Source: DASRHG01 sp035650655 (lineage in GTDB: Bacteria; Desulfobacterota; Binatia; DP-6). From it: 55,505 bases of DNA. The number at the start of each line of letters is the position of its first letter. Positions within the stretch are counted from its first letter, which is position 1. The notes below the pieces were generated by a model. The model ran no database searches. It was not told the origin of the DNA and worked only from the letters and a program-made list of their open reading frames with translations. Made by a program: the position numbers and the translations under genes. The DNA lies in assembly GCA_035650655.1 (NCBI GenBank), contig DASRHG010000049.1:1-55505 (forward strand), given 5' to 3'. This document shows, piece by piece, positions 17,080 through 25,672 of the stretch.

Positions 17080-18480
17080 TCACGGGCAGGAGGACGGGTC
17101 GTCCACGAGGCAGTCGTTCCCGCGTGCGCTCTTGCACGGTCCCGAATTCGCCGACGACTGCGGGAACGGCGCGGGTTGCCTGTCGCCGCTGTCGTTGAAT
17201 TCGTCCGCCGTGTCGATGCAGGCGCCGAGCTCTGCCGAGGTGGCGTTCGGATCCTGGCAGACGGCGTCGCAGCTCGCGAACTGGGCGAAGCTCGCGCCAC
17301 CGGCGGCCTGGTTGAGCGCGGCGGTCAGGAGCTGGCGGATCAGCTGGAGCTGCTGATCGCCGTGCGGCGAGACGCAGAGGCCTTCGAGCGCGGAGGTCGC
17401 GCTGCCGACCGTCGTGTCGTCGAACGTGATGCCGCACGCGGTCACGGGCAGCAGGCTCTGTGTGATGTCGGGATGATTGCCGTAGAACCCCGGGGTCCGC
17501 GTGAAGCCGCCCGGGGGCGCCGTCGTGGTCGTCGTGCTCGCGACGATCTGCGTCGTCGTGCTGGTGCTCGTCGTGCTCGTCGCGGTCGACGCGGTCGTGG
17601 TCGTCGACGCCGGGAGCTGGGTCGTGGTCGTCGTGCTCGTGGTCGTCGTGGTGGTGGTCGTCGAGCCCGGTCCGCCGTTCACGCGCTCGGTCCGGATGAC
17701 GTCCGCGACGAGCTGGCCCTCGAAGCGCGCGCCCTCGGTCAGCTGGAGCGTCGCGTTCGGCGCGCAGACGTGCGCCTGCGTCTCGGAGATGCGCGAGAGC
17801 TGGACGCTCGTGCCGGCGACGAAGAAGCGGAGATCGCCGGCGACGAGCTCCGACCCGCTCGCTGGACCCGCCGCGACGTTCGGGCCGAAGGCGAGGTCGC
17901 CCGTCACGCTGACGTCCGACGCTCCTTGCGCGAAGAGCTGCGAATTGCGCGCGACCGCCACGCTGCAGAACCCGTAGCTGCCGCCGCTCAGGAGGAGCGT
18001 GCTCGGGGTCCCGCCGCCCATGACGGTGAGCGCCCCGTAGACGCCCGGCGCCAGCACGACGACCTGTCCGTTCCCCACCGTCACCGGGGCGCCGGGGTCG
18101 CATGCCGGGAAGGGATCGGGGAAGCCGCACGCCGCGGAAACGTCCGCGATGAGGGGCGAGCTGAAGGCCGTCGCCGGCCCGCACGCCGGACTCGTCCGCG
18201 CGACGCTGTTCGCGAAGAGCTGCAGGCACTGCGCGCTCGCCGGGATGCTCACGCTCTTCGCAACGACCTGCGAGGACGCGGCGTTCAGGAAGTCGGCGAT
18301 CGTGAGCGAGCCGTCGTTCACACCGATGTTCCCGCCGCTCAGGTTGATCCCCTTTCCACGGATCTCGTCGAGGGCGAACAAGACGTACGACCGGAGGTCC
18401 CGGCTCGGGGTGGCGGCAGGGGCGGTGGATGCGAGCGCGCAGACGCTGGCGAGGACGAGGAGGCGGCGGCCCTGGATCAT
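17080..18480 (-). CDS. Exported surface protein with Thr/Ser linker
   Basis: The protein has 466 residues and a signal peptide (cleavage near residue 23, APAAT). Residues ~30-260 are Gly/Val/Ser-rich with short alternating strands (NLSGGNIGVNDGSL, VVVLAPGVYGALTVMGGG), suggesting a right-handed beta-helix/adhesin-like fold with scattered cysteines. Residues ~275-330 are an almost pure Thr/Ser tract. The C-terminal ~135 residues begin with RTPGFYGNHPD, recalling the TPGxWxNHP surface modules of environmental bacteria, and have paired cysteines. It is probably extracellular; function is unknown. Transcribed leftward, it ends at the 17030-17066 hairpin. Confidence 0.8.
   Translation of the reverse strand: MIQGRRLLVLASVCALASTAPAATPSRDLRSYVLFALDEIRGKGINLSGGNIGVNDGSLTIADFLNAASSQVVAKSVSIPASAQCLQLFANSVARTSPACGPATAFSSPLIADVSAACGFPDPFPACDPGAPVTVGNGQVVVLAPGVYGALTVMGGGTPSTLLLSGGSYGFCSVAVARNSQLFAQGASDVSVTGDLAFGPNVAAGPASGSELVAGDLRFFVAGTSVQLSRISETQAHVCAPNATLQLTEGARFEGQLVADVIRTERVNGGPGSTTTTTTTTSTTTTTQLPASTTTTASTATSTTSTSTTTQIVASTTTTTAPPGGFTRTPGFYGNHPDITQSLLPVTACGITFDDTTVGSATSALEGLCVSPHGDQQLQLIRQLLTAALNQAAGGASFAQFASCDAVCQDPNATSAELGACIDTADEFNDSGDRQPAPFPQSSANSGPCKSARGNDCLVDDPSSCP
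17521..17664 (-). repeat. Low-complexity ACG/ACC tract encoding the Thr linker
   Basis: About 140 bp of degenerate trinucleotide repeats (GTC/GTG/GTT on the plus strand) encode Thr and Ser. Such tracts are prone to slippage and length change between strains, and they flank two folded domains of the exported protein. Confidence 0.8.
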
Positions 18481-18622
18481 GGTGTCCCCCTGGCAGCGGA
18501 GCTTTCTTTAAGCCGAAACGCCCGCGCGCCCGCGCCGCGAAGCCGTGGGGTTTCGCGCTTCGGTAAGGGATGTGCGTTGCGAAAACTCGGGCTCACGAAA
18601 CGCACCGGCGCGCCGGGGGGCG

Positions 18623-18652
18623 TTGACGGGTCGGAGCCGATTCGGGTAGGTC
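18623..18652 (+). promoter_or_regulatory. Weak candidate sigma-70-type promoter for the methyltransferase gene
   Basis: TTGACG (18623-18628) is followed after 18 bp by TAGGTC (18647-18652). The -35 is near-consensus but the -10 is weak, and the predicted start would fall inside the GGGAGG ribosome binding site (18658-18663), so a shifted -10 is possible. Confidence 0.28.
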
Positions 18653-18668
18653 GCCGCGGGAGGTCGCG

Positions 18669-19727
18669 ATGCCGCTCGACGAGGCCAAGCTCCAGGCGTT
18701 CGTCCAACAGGCGCTCGGGGACGTGGCGGGCGCGCTCACTGCCGGCCAGGTCGTGATCGGCGACCGCCTCGGCCTCTACCGCGCACTCGCCGGCGCCGGC
18801 CCGCTCTCGACCGCGGACCTCGCCCACCGGACGGAAACCGCCGAGCGGTACGTCCGCGAATGGTGCGCGGCGCAGGCCGCGGCCGGCTATCTCGAGTACG
18901 ACGCCGCGACCGGTCGCTACCGCCTTCCCGACGAGCACGCCGCCGCGCTCGCCGACGAGGAGAGCCCGGCGAACGTGCTCGGCGCCTTTCAGGCGATGAC
19001 GGCCGCGCTCCGCATCGCGCCGCGGCTCACGGAGGCGTTCCGGACGGGCGAGGGCATCGGCTGGCACGAGCACGATCCGAACCTCTTCGAAGGGACGCGG
19101 CGATTCTTCGGCCCGGGCTACCGGATGCACATAGTGCCCGCCTGGGTCCCGGCGCTCGACGGCGTCCAGGCGAAGCTCGAGCGAGGCGCGCGCGCCGCCG
19201 ACGTCGGGTGCGGGCTCGGCGCCTCGACGCTGCTCATGGCCGAGGCGTTCCCGGCCTCGCGCTTCGTCGGCTTCGACTACCACGGGCCGTCGATCGAGCG
19301 GGCACGCGCGCTCGCGGCCGAGGCGGGGCTCGCCGACCGCGTCACCTTCGAGGTGGCTCCGGCGAAGGGCTACCCCGGAACGGGCTACGACCTCGTCACG
19401 TTCTTCGACTGCCTGCACGACATGGGCGATCCCGCGGGCGCGGCGCGGCATGTCCGCTCGACGCTCGCGCCCGACGGGACGTGGATGATCGTCGAGCCGT
19501 TCGCGCACGATCGGGTCGAGGACAACCTGAATCCGGTCGGCCGCCTCTTCTACTCGGCGTCGACGTTCGTCTGCACGCCGGCGTCGCTCGCGCAGGAGGT
19601 GGGGCTCGCGCTCGGCGCGCAGGCCGGCGAAGCACGTCTCCGCGCCGTCGTCACCGAGGCGGGGTTCTCCCGCTTCCGTCGCGCCGCGGAGACGCCCTTC
19701 AACCTCGTCCTCGAGGCTCGTCCCTGA
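18669..19727 (+). CDS. Class I SAM-dependent methyltransferase with N-terminal winged helix
   Basis: The 352-residue protein has an N-terminal winged-helix dimerisation region (~20-90, LSTADLAHRTETAERYVREW) as in O-methyltransferases and related Rv-type methyltransferases, then a Rossmann domain with SAM motif I ADVGCGLGAST (~177-187), an acidic strand end (FVGFDYHGPS) and the motif II/III region TFFDCLHDMGDP. Start ATG 18669 follows GGGAGG. The substrate is unknown; the closest look-alikes methylate small molecules. It diverges from the surface-protein gene and lies 64 bp before acs. Confidence 0.88.
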   Translation: MPLDEAKLQAFVQQALGDVAGALTAGQVVIGDRLGLYRALAGAGPLSTADLAHRTETAERYVREWCAAQAAAGYLEYDAATGRYRLPDEHAAALADEESPANVLGAFQAMTAALRIAPRLTEAFRTGEGIGWHEHDPNLFEGTRRFFGPGYRMHIVPAWVPALDGVQAKLERGARAADVGCGLGASTLLMAEAFPASRFVGFDYHGPSIERARALAAEAGLADRVTFEVAPAKGYPGTGYDLVTFFDCLHDMGDPAGAARHVRSTLAPDGTWMIVEPFAHDRVEDNLNPVGRLFYSASTFVCTPASLAQEVGLALGAQAGEARLRAVVTEAGFSRFRRAAETPFNLVLEARP

Positions 19728-19753
19728 GGCCCCGCCCCGGGCGCGCTCGCAGG

Positions 19754-19782
19754 TTGCGCGCGCGCCGGGCGGACACTACCCT
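19754..19782 (+). promoter_or_regulatory. Candidate promoter of acs, possibly giving a leaderless mRNA
   Basis: TTGCGC (19754-19759), a 17-bp spacer, and TACCCT (19777-19782). The -10 ends only 9 bp before ATG 19792, so transcription would start at or within a few bases of the ATG. No Shine-Dalgarno sequence precedes this ATG, consistent with leaderless translation. Confidence 0.4.
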
Positions 19783-19791
19783 GGGCGGCCC

Positions 19792-21753
19792 ATGAGCGAC
19801 GACACCGCCCGAGCCGCCATCGATTCGGTCCTGCGCGAGGACCGGGTCTTCCCCCCGCCGCCCACCTTCAGCCGCCTCGCGCACGTGCCGAGCCGTACCG
19901 CCTACGACGAGCTCTACCGGCGCTCCGTCGACGACCCCGACGGCTTCTGGGGCGAGATGGCGGCGCGACTCACCTGGGCCGCGCCCTGGACGAAGGTCCT
20001 CGACTGGCAGCCGCCGTTCGCGAAGTGGTTCGTCGGCGGCAGGCTGAACGTCGCCGAGAACTGCCTCGACCGGCACCTCGCCGGGCCGCGGCGGAACAAG
20101 GCGGCGATCGTGTGGGAGGGCGAGCCGGGCGAGCGGCGCGTCCTCACCTACCACGCGCTCCACCGCGAGGTGTGCCGCGTCGCGAACGTGCTCCGCGGGC
20201 TCGGCGTCCGGGCGGGCGACCGGGTCGGCATCTACCTGCCCATGATCCCCGAGGCCGCGATCGCGATGCTCGCCTGCGCGCGCATCGGCGCCGTGCACAG
20301 CGTCGTCTTCGGGGGCTTCTCTGCCGAGGCGCTCTGCGACCGCATGAACGACGCCCAGGCGAAGGTCGTCGTCACCGCGGACGGCGGCTGGCGCCGCGGC
20401 GCGATCGTCCCGCTCAAGTCGAACGTCGACGCGGCGCTCGCCGACGTGCCGTCCGTGCGGGACGTCGTCGTCGTGCGCCGCACGGGTGCGCCGGTTCCGA
20501 TGCACGCCGGGCGCGACCACTGGTGGCACGAGCTCGTGGACGCCGCGTCCGCGCACTGCCCGCCGGTCCCGGTCGACAGCGAGCACCCGCTCTTCATCCT
20601 CTACACGAGCGGCACCACGGGGAAGCCGAAGGGCGTCGTGCACACGACGGCCGGCTACCTCCTGCACGCGGCGACGAGCGCCGAGTGGGTCTTCGACCTG
20701 AAGGAGGACGACACGTACTGGTGCACCGCCGACATCGGCTGGGTGACGGGGCACACCTACGTCGTCTACGGCATTCTCGCGAACGGCGCGACGTCGGTCA
20801 TGTACGAGGGCGCGCCGAACCACCCCCAGCCCGACCGGCTCTGGCGGATCATCGACGACGTGGGCGTCACGATCCTCTACACGGCGCCGACGGCGATCCG
20901 CACCTTCGTCAAGTGGGGGGAGGAGTGGCCGGCCAGACACGACCTCTCCTCGCTGCGGCTGCTCGGCACCGTGGGCGAGCCGATCAACCCCGAGGCGTGG
21001 ATGTGGTACCACCGCGTCATCGGCAAGGAGCGCTGCCCGATCGTCGACACGTGGTGGCAGACGGAGACGGGCGGGATCATGATCGCGCCGCTGCCCGGCG
21101 CGACCCCGACGAAGCCCGGCTCCGCGACGCTGCCGCTCCCCGGCATCGTTCCCGAGATCCGAAACCGCGAGGGCCGGCCGCTGCCCGCGAATCAGGGCGG
21201 CTACCTCGTCGTCACGCGGCCGTGGCCCGGGATGCTCCGGACGGTGTGGGGCGACCCGGACCGCTACGTCCAGCAGTACTGGAGCCAGATGCCGGGCATC
21301 TACTTCACCGGCGACGGCGCGCGCCGCGACGAGGACGGCTACTTCTGGGTGATGGGCCGCATCGACGACGTGGTGAACGTCGCGGGCCACCGGCTTGGGA
21401 CGATGGAGGTCGAGAGCGCGCTCGTCTCGCATCCCGCTGTCGCCGAGGCGGCCGTCGTCGGGCGGCCCGACGCGCTCAAGGGCCAGGCGATCGCGGCGTT
21501 CGTCACGCTCGAGTCCGGACAACGCCCGTCGGAGGAGCTGCGGGCGGCCCTCAAGGCGCACGTCGCGCAGGAGATCGGCGCGTTCGCGCGGCCCGACGAC
21601 ATCCGCTTCACCGATGCGCTCCCGAAGACGCGGAGCGGGAAGATCATGCGCCGCCTCCTCCGCGACATCGCCGCCGGCAAGGAGACGATCGGCGACACGA
21701 CGACCCTCGAGGACTACTCGGTCCTCGCGCGCCTCCGCGAAGAGGAAGAGTAG
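19792..21753 (+). CDS. acs: Acetyl-CoA synthetase (AMP-forming)
   Basis: The 653-residue length is typical for Acs (~650). It activates acetate to acetyl-adenylate and then acetyl-CoA. Seen are the P-loop-like AMP-binding motif YTSGTTGKPKG (residues 271-281), the WWQTETGG block, the VAGHR hinge, and the catalytic lysine in KTRSGK (Lys617), which protein acetyltransferases acetylate in many bacteria. The start ATG 19792 has no ribosome binding site (see promoter entry). cysS follows 5 bp after the stop, an unusual pairing that may reflect only shared transcription. Confidence 0.96.
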   Translation: MSDDTARAAIDSVLREDRVFPPPPTFSRLAHVPSRTAYDELYRRSVDDPDGFWGEMAARLTWAAPWTKVLDWQPPFAKWFVGGRLNVAENCLDRHLAGPRRNKAAIVWEGEPGERRVLTYHALHREVCRVANVLRGLGVRAGDRVGIYLPMIPEAAIAMLACARIGAVHSVVFGGFSAEALCDRMNDAQAKVVVTADGGWRRGAIVPLKSNVDAALADVPSVRDVVVVRRTGAPVPMHAGRDHWWHELVDAASAHCPPVPVDSEHPLFILYTSGTTGKPKGVVHTTAGYLLHAATSAEWVFDLKEDDTYWCTADIGWVTGHTYVVYGILANGATSVMYEGAPNHPQPDRLWRIIDDVGVTILYTAPTAIRTFVKWGEEWPARHDLSSLRLLGTVGEPINPEAWMWYHRVIGKERCPIVDTWWQTETGGIMIAPLPGATPTKPGSATLPLPGIVPEIRNREGRPLPANQGGYLVVTRPWPGMLRTVWGDPDRYVQQYWSQMPGIYFTGDGARRDEDGYFWVMGRIDDVVNVAGHRLGTMEVESALVSHPAVAEAAVVGRPDALKGQAIAAFVTLESGQRPSEELRAALKAHVAQEIGAFARPDDIRFTDALPKTRSGKIMRRLLRDIAAGKETIGDTTTLEDYSVLARLREEEE

Positions 21754-21758
21754 CCGGT

Positions 21759-23192
21759 TTGGCGCTGCTGCTCACGAACACGCTCTCGGGGCGGAAGGAG
21801 CCGCTCCAGCCGCGGCGGCCGGGCGCCGTCGGCATCTACTGGTGCGGCGTCACCGTGTACTCGCGCGCGCACGTCGGGCACGCGCGGTTCCTCCTCGCCG
21901 CCGACGTCCTCGTCCGCCACCTCCGCGCGAGCGGCTTCGACGTCACCTTCGTCCGGAACCTCACCGACATCGAGGACAAGATCATTCGGCGCGCCGCCGA
22001 GGAGGGCATCACCCCGGCCGCCCTCGCCGACCGCGAAGCCCGCGCGTTCGCCGCCGACATCGCCGAGCTCGGCTGCCTCCCGCCGACGCACGAGCCGCGC
22101 GCCACCGCGCACATCCCGGAGATGGTCGCGCTCGTCGAGCGGCTCGTCGCGAAGGGGCTCGCGTACCCGGTCGCGGATGGGAGCGTCTACTTCCGCGTCC
22201 GCCGCTTCCCGGGCTACGGCAAGCTCTCGCATCGCCGCCTCGAGGACATGGAGGCCGGCGAGGACGTCGACCCCGCGAAGGAGGACCCGCACGACTTCGC
22301 GCTGTGGAAGGGCGCGAAGCCCGGGGAGCCCACGTGGCCGAGCCCCTGGGGTCCGGGGCGGCCGGGCTGGCACCTCGAGTGCTCCGCGATGTCGGCGCGC
22401 TACCTCGGGCAGCCCTTCGACGTCCACGGCGGCGGGACCGACCTCGTCTTCCCGCATCACGAGAACGAGATCGCGCAGTCGGAGGGCGCCGCGGGCGTCC
22501 CGCTCGCGAACCTCTGGGTCCACAACGGGATGGTGACGCTCGGGGGCACCGAGAAGATGTCGAAGTCGCTCGGCAACGTCTTCGCGATCGCCGACGCGAC
22601 CGCGGTCGCCCCCGGCGAGGCGCTCCGCCTCCTCTTCCTCCAGACGCACTACCGCGCGCCGCTCGACTACTCTCGCGACCGCCTCGTCGAGGCGAGCCGG
22701 AGCCTCGAGCGCCTCTACGAGACGCTCGCGCGCGCGAACGAGGCGCTCGGGCCCGCGGTCCCGGTCGCCGTGGACGGCGCGCTCGCCGGCACGCGCTCGC
22801 CGTTCCTCGTCGAGTTCGCGGCCGCCATGGACGACGACCTAAACGCGGCGAAGGCGCTCGGCTTCCTCTTCGACCGCGCCCGCGACCTGAACCGCGCGCT
22901 CGACGGGGGCGACCGCGCGGCCGCCACGGCCGCCCGCACGGACCTCGCGCACGCCGCCCCGGTCCTCGGGATCCTCGGCCGGGAGCCCGCACGCTTCCTC
23001 GAGGACCTCCGCACGCGCGGGCGCACCCGCGCGGGCTTGAGCGAGGCCGAGATCGAGGCCGCGATCGCGGCGCGGAACGAGGCGCGGCGTCGCCGGGACT
23101 TCGCCGAAGCGGACGCCATCCGCGCCCGTCTCCGTGCACAGGGCATCTCGCTCGAGGACACGCCGTCCGGTACTGTATGGAAGGCCGGCTGA
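21759..23192 (+). CDS. cysS: Cysteinyl-tRNA synthetase
   Basis: The 477-residue protein is a class Ia aminoacyl-tRNA synthetase. The HIGH signature appears as HVGH (residues 38-41), the KMSKS loop at 266-270 (EKMSKSLGN), Zn-ligand candidates Cys29 (YWCG), a LECSAMS cysteine and the HHENE block. The C-terminal DALR-like region (FAAAMDDDLNAAKAL) is present. The start is TTG 21759: it gives the expected N-terminus (LLLTNTLSGRKEPL) and AGAGGAAGAG lies upstream, overlapping the end of acs. It is a single-copy essential gene, so expression coupled to acs is notable. Confidence 0.96.
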   Translation: MALLLTNTLSGRKEPLQPRRPGAVGIYWCGVTVYSRAHVGHARFLLAADVLVRHLRASGFDVTFVRNLTDIEDKIIRRAAEEGITPAALADREARAFAADIAELGCLPPTHEPRATAHIPEMVALVERLVAKGLAYPVADGSVYFRVRRFPGYGKLSHRRLEDMEAGEDVDPAKEDPHDFALWKGAKPGEPTWPSPWGPGRPGWHLECSAMSARYLGQPFDVHGGGTDLVFPHHENEIAQSEGAAGVPLANLWVHNGMVTLGGTEKMSKSLGNVFAIADATAVAPGEALRLLFLQTHYRAPLDYSRDRLVEASRSLERLYETLARANEALGPAVPVAVDGALAGTRSPFLVEFAAAMDDDLNAAKALGFLFDRARDLNRALDGGDRAAATAARTDLAHAAPVLGILGREPARFLEDLRTRGRTRAGLSEAEIEAAIAARNEARRRRDFAEADAIRARLRAQGISLEDTPSGTVWKAG

Positions 23193-23216
23193 GGGACGAC
23201 CGGCGGGGAGGTTCCC

Positions 23217-23768
23217 ATGCGGAGGTGGTGGCTCTGGGTGGCCGGGCTCGGGGTGATGATCGCCGCCGGCGCGGCACGCGGCGACGAGATCTACCGCTGG
23301 ACCGACGAGGCGGGACGCGTCCACATCTCGAACGCACCGACCGTCGGTGACCGTGCGACGGGCGTCGAGTCGGAGAGCATGCCGAGCGCGCCCGCAACGA
23401 CCGCCGCCCCGGCGAACGCCGACGCCGCGCGCACGCCCGAGCAGGACGCGATCTCGAACGACGCCTCGATCCGCCGGAACGCCCTCGAGCGCGACCTCCG
23501 CGCCACCGAGCGCCGCCTGAAGGAGATCGACGCCCGGGTCGCGGACCTCGCGCGCGCGCGCACGCGCTTCGCGGGCGGCCTCGCGATGACCGGCGGCGTC
23601 GGGACGCACGCCGCCGAGCTCCGCTCCGAGGAGGAGAAGGCGCTGCTGGCGGAGCGGGAGCAGCTCCAGAAGCACGCCGACGAGGTCCGGGCGGACGCGG
23701 CCACGCTCCGCGACGAGGTGAGCGCCCGGCTCGGCGGAACGCCCGCGTGGTGGAACGATCTCCGCTGA
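23217..23768 (+). CDS. Exported DUF4124 protein with coiled-coil
   Basis: The protein has 183 residues, a signal peptide ending near ARG-DE (residue ~22), then the short DUF4124 beta module EIYRWTDEAGRVHISN. A Pro/Ala/Thr-rich linker follows, then two charged helical stretches (RNALERDLRATERRLKEIDARV; EEEKALLAEREQLQKHADEV) that look like an antiparallel coiled coil. DUF4124 modules occur at the N-terminus of periplasmic proteins of unknown role. GGGGAGG precedes ATG 23217. It converges on treT 27 bp away. Confidence 0.85.
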   Translation: MRRWWLWVAGLGVMIAAGAARGDEIYRWTDEAGRVHISNAPTVGDRATGVESESMPSAPATTAAPANADAARTPEQDAISNDASIRRNALERDLRATERRLKEIDARVADLARARTRFAGGLAMTGGVGTHAAELRSEEEKALLAEREQLQKHADEVRADAATLRDEVSARLGGTPAWWNDLR

Positions 23769-23795
23769 CGCCGACCCGGCGCGCGGCCGGGGCGG

Positions 23796-25010
23796 TCAGC
23801 CGAGGAGGGTCGCCATCAGGGCGAGCATGTCGCCGACGTGCCGCGTGATGAGGAAGTGCTCGCGGACGTGCTCGCGGCCGGCCGCCCCGACGCGTGCGCA
23901 GAGCGCGGGGTCCGCGAGGAGCTGGCGCGCGCGGAAGGCCGCGCCTTCGACCGAGTTCACGGTGAAGCCGGTCACGCCGTAGACGATCTGCGTCGTGATC
24001 CCGCCCGCGAAGCCGCCGATCACGGGCTTCGACTTCCACATCGCCTCCGCGACGCCGAGCCCGAAGCCCTCCCGCGTCGACTTCTGGAACACGATGGTCG
24101 CCGCCCGCTGGAGCGCGTTCACCTCGAGCCGTGCGGTCGGCGGCAGGTCGAGGACGTGGAGGTCGCGATCGCGGCTCGCCGCGTCGAGGACGTCGGCCGT
24201 GAGCTCGGCCCCCTCCGGGTCGTCGCTCTCCGCCCCGCCGACGAGCACGAGCCGGCAGTCGCACTGCCGCTTGACGAGCCGGTACGCCTCGATCACGCCG
24301 AGCGGGTCCTTGAAGCGGTCGAACCGCCCCACCTGGAGCAGGATCGGCTTATCGCGCGGGACGCCGAGGCGGGCGAGAATCGCGTCGACGTCCGCGGGCG
24401 CGAGCTCCCGGTTCTTGTCGCTCAGCGGGTCGATCGCGGGATGGATCAGGAACTGCGGGATCGGCAGGCGCTGCGCGAACGCGGGGAGCGAGAAGACGGC
24501 CGCGTCGTACTTGACGACGTACTGGCGGAGGAACGTCCAGGCGCGGCGCTGCGGGCGCGACACGTCGAGATGGCAGCGCCACACCCACACGCCCTCCTGC
24601 GGGCGCGCCTCGACGAGGCCGGTCGGGAGCGCGTCGTGCGTCATCACGACGTCGCCGTCGACGTCCATGGTCGTCGCGCGTTCGCGCGTGAAGTCGCGGA
24701 GCTCGTCGAGCACCTCCACCGGGAGGCGCTCCTCGCTTCCCTGGAGGGCGCGGTGGAGCGGCGCCGCGATCGCCGTCCCGGGCGTCGGGCCGTCCTGGTC
24801 GAGCGTCTCCCACGCCGACTCGACGCCGACCTCCTCGAGCAGCGGGACGAGGCCGCGGAGGATCTCCGCCACCCCGCCCACCTCCCGGCTCGCGCTGACG
24901 TTCACGAGCCGCCGGCCGCGGACGCGCTCCGAGAGCCGGCGGAGCGAGTCGATCGTCCCCGGCGGCGCGACGTCGCGGTAGTCGTCGAGCGTCGGCTGCG
25001 CCTCCGTCAC
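23796..25010 (-). CDS. treT: Trehalose synthase TreT-type glycosyltransferase (GT4)
   Basis: The 404-residue protein closely follows TreT, which joins glucose and ADP/UDP-glucose to trehalose. Seen are the N-terminal YRDVAPPGTIDSLRRL and VNVSASREVGGVAEIL blocks, the HDALPTGL region, the GT-B hinge LLQVGRFDRFKDPLGVIEAY and the E-x7-E motif in REGFGLGVAEAM. Start GTG 25010 follows GGAGGAT and overlaps the DUF5752 stop (GTGA). It is the last gene of the glgC-GH57-DUF5752-treT operon, which supplies ADP-glucose as donor. Retaining stereochemistry and donor preference are inferred from the family. Confidence 0.85.
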   Translation of the reverse strand: MTEAQPTLDDYRDVAPPGTIDSLRRLSERVRGRRLVNVSASREVGGVAEILRGLVPLLEEVGVESAWETLDQDGPTPGTAIAAPLHRALQGSEERLPVEVLDELRDFTRERATTMDVDGDVVMTHDALPTGLVEARPQEGVWVWRCHLDVSRPQRRAWTFLRQYVVKYDAAVFSLPAFAQRLPIPQFLIHPAIDPLSDKNRELAPADVDAILARLGVPRDKPILLQVGRFDRFKDPLGVIEAYRLVKRQCDCRLVLVGGAESDDPEGAELTADVLDAASRDRDLHVLDLPPTARLEVNALQRAATIVFQKSTREGFGLGVAEAMWKSKPVIGGFAGGITTQIVYGVTGFTVNSVEGAAFRARQLLADPALCARVGAAGREHVREHFLITRHVGDMLALMATLLG

Positions 25011-25672
25011 CGATCCTCCAGCGTGTCGTCGCAGAGCCGGAGGAGCCGCCGGCGGACGTCCTCCAGCCCCGAGGTCGACGGATTGAGACGCGCGACGGCC
25101 GCGGCCAGGTCGGGCAGGCCGAGCTGCTCGTCGATCCAGGCCGCGAAGTCGTTCCGCCGCCGGCCCTTCCGGCCGCGCGCCTCGACGACGTGGACGTACA
25201 CGCTCGCGATGTCGACCTCGGCGAGCGCCTCGCGGAGCTCCGCGAGCGTCCGCACCTTCCGTCCCGTCGGGATCTCCAGGATGCGCGACTGCATGAAGTA
25301 GAACGGCTCGCCGAAGATCACGCGCGGCACGCTCCCCAGGTGGGCGAGGTGGTCGTCGATGAGGCTCACGAGCTCCGTCCGGAGCGCCTCGAGATCGGGC
25401 ATCTCCTGCGGGTCGATGATGCCGAGCTTCTCGCCGAGGACGCGGTCGCGCACCTGGATCGCCGCCCAGGTCGCGAAGTCGTTCGGGTACCCGCCGGGCA
25501 GGACGCGGGCGCGGAGGAAGACGCTGTGGGTGTGGAAGTAGATGCTGTCGAGGGGCACCTCCTCCAGGTGCTCGAGCAGCTCGCGCTCGTCGTAGACCCG
25601 GCGGCCGAGCATCTCGCAGAGCTCCCAGCAGCCGAGGAAGTGGAACGGCGTCCGGGCGGCGCGTCCGTTCAC
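25007..25672 (-). CDS. DUF5752 family protein
   Basis: The 221-residue soluble protein has two related halves: an N-terminal block with FHFLGCWELCEMLGRR, DERELLEHLEEVPLDSIYFHTHSVFLR and YPNDFATWAAIQ, and a C-terminal block repeating that pattern (LAELREALAEVDIASVYVHVVEARG, NDFAAWIDEQLG). The internal repeat suggests a duplicated fold. DUF5752 genes travel with TreT-type trehalose synthases; a regulatory or scaffolding role is inferred only. It overlaps both neighbours by 4 bp (GTGA on each side), so stoichiometric expression is likely. Confidence 0.85.
   Translation of the reverse strand: MNGRAARTPFHFLGCWELCEMLGRRVYDERELLEHLEEVPLDSIYFHTHSVFLRARVLPGGYPNDFATWAAIQVRDRVLGEKLGIIDPQEMPDLEALRTELVSLIDDHLAHLGSVPRVIFGEPFYFMQSRILEIPTGRKVRTLAELREALAEVDIASVYVHVVEARGRKGRRRNDFAAWIDEQLGLPDLAAAVARLNPSTSGLEDVRRRLLRLCDDTLEDR

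Noticed and set aside
17521..17664. Trinucleotide-like repeats that could look like a repeat array or CRISPR
   Set aside because: There are no spaced identical repeats; the tract is a degenerate Thr/Ser coding linker inside an exported-protein gene.
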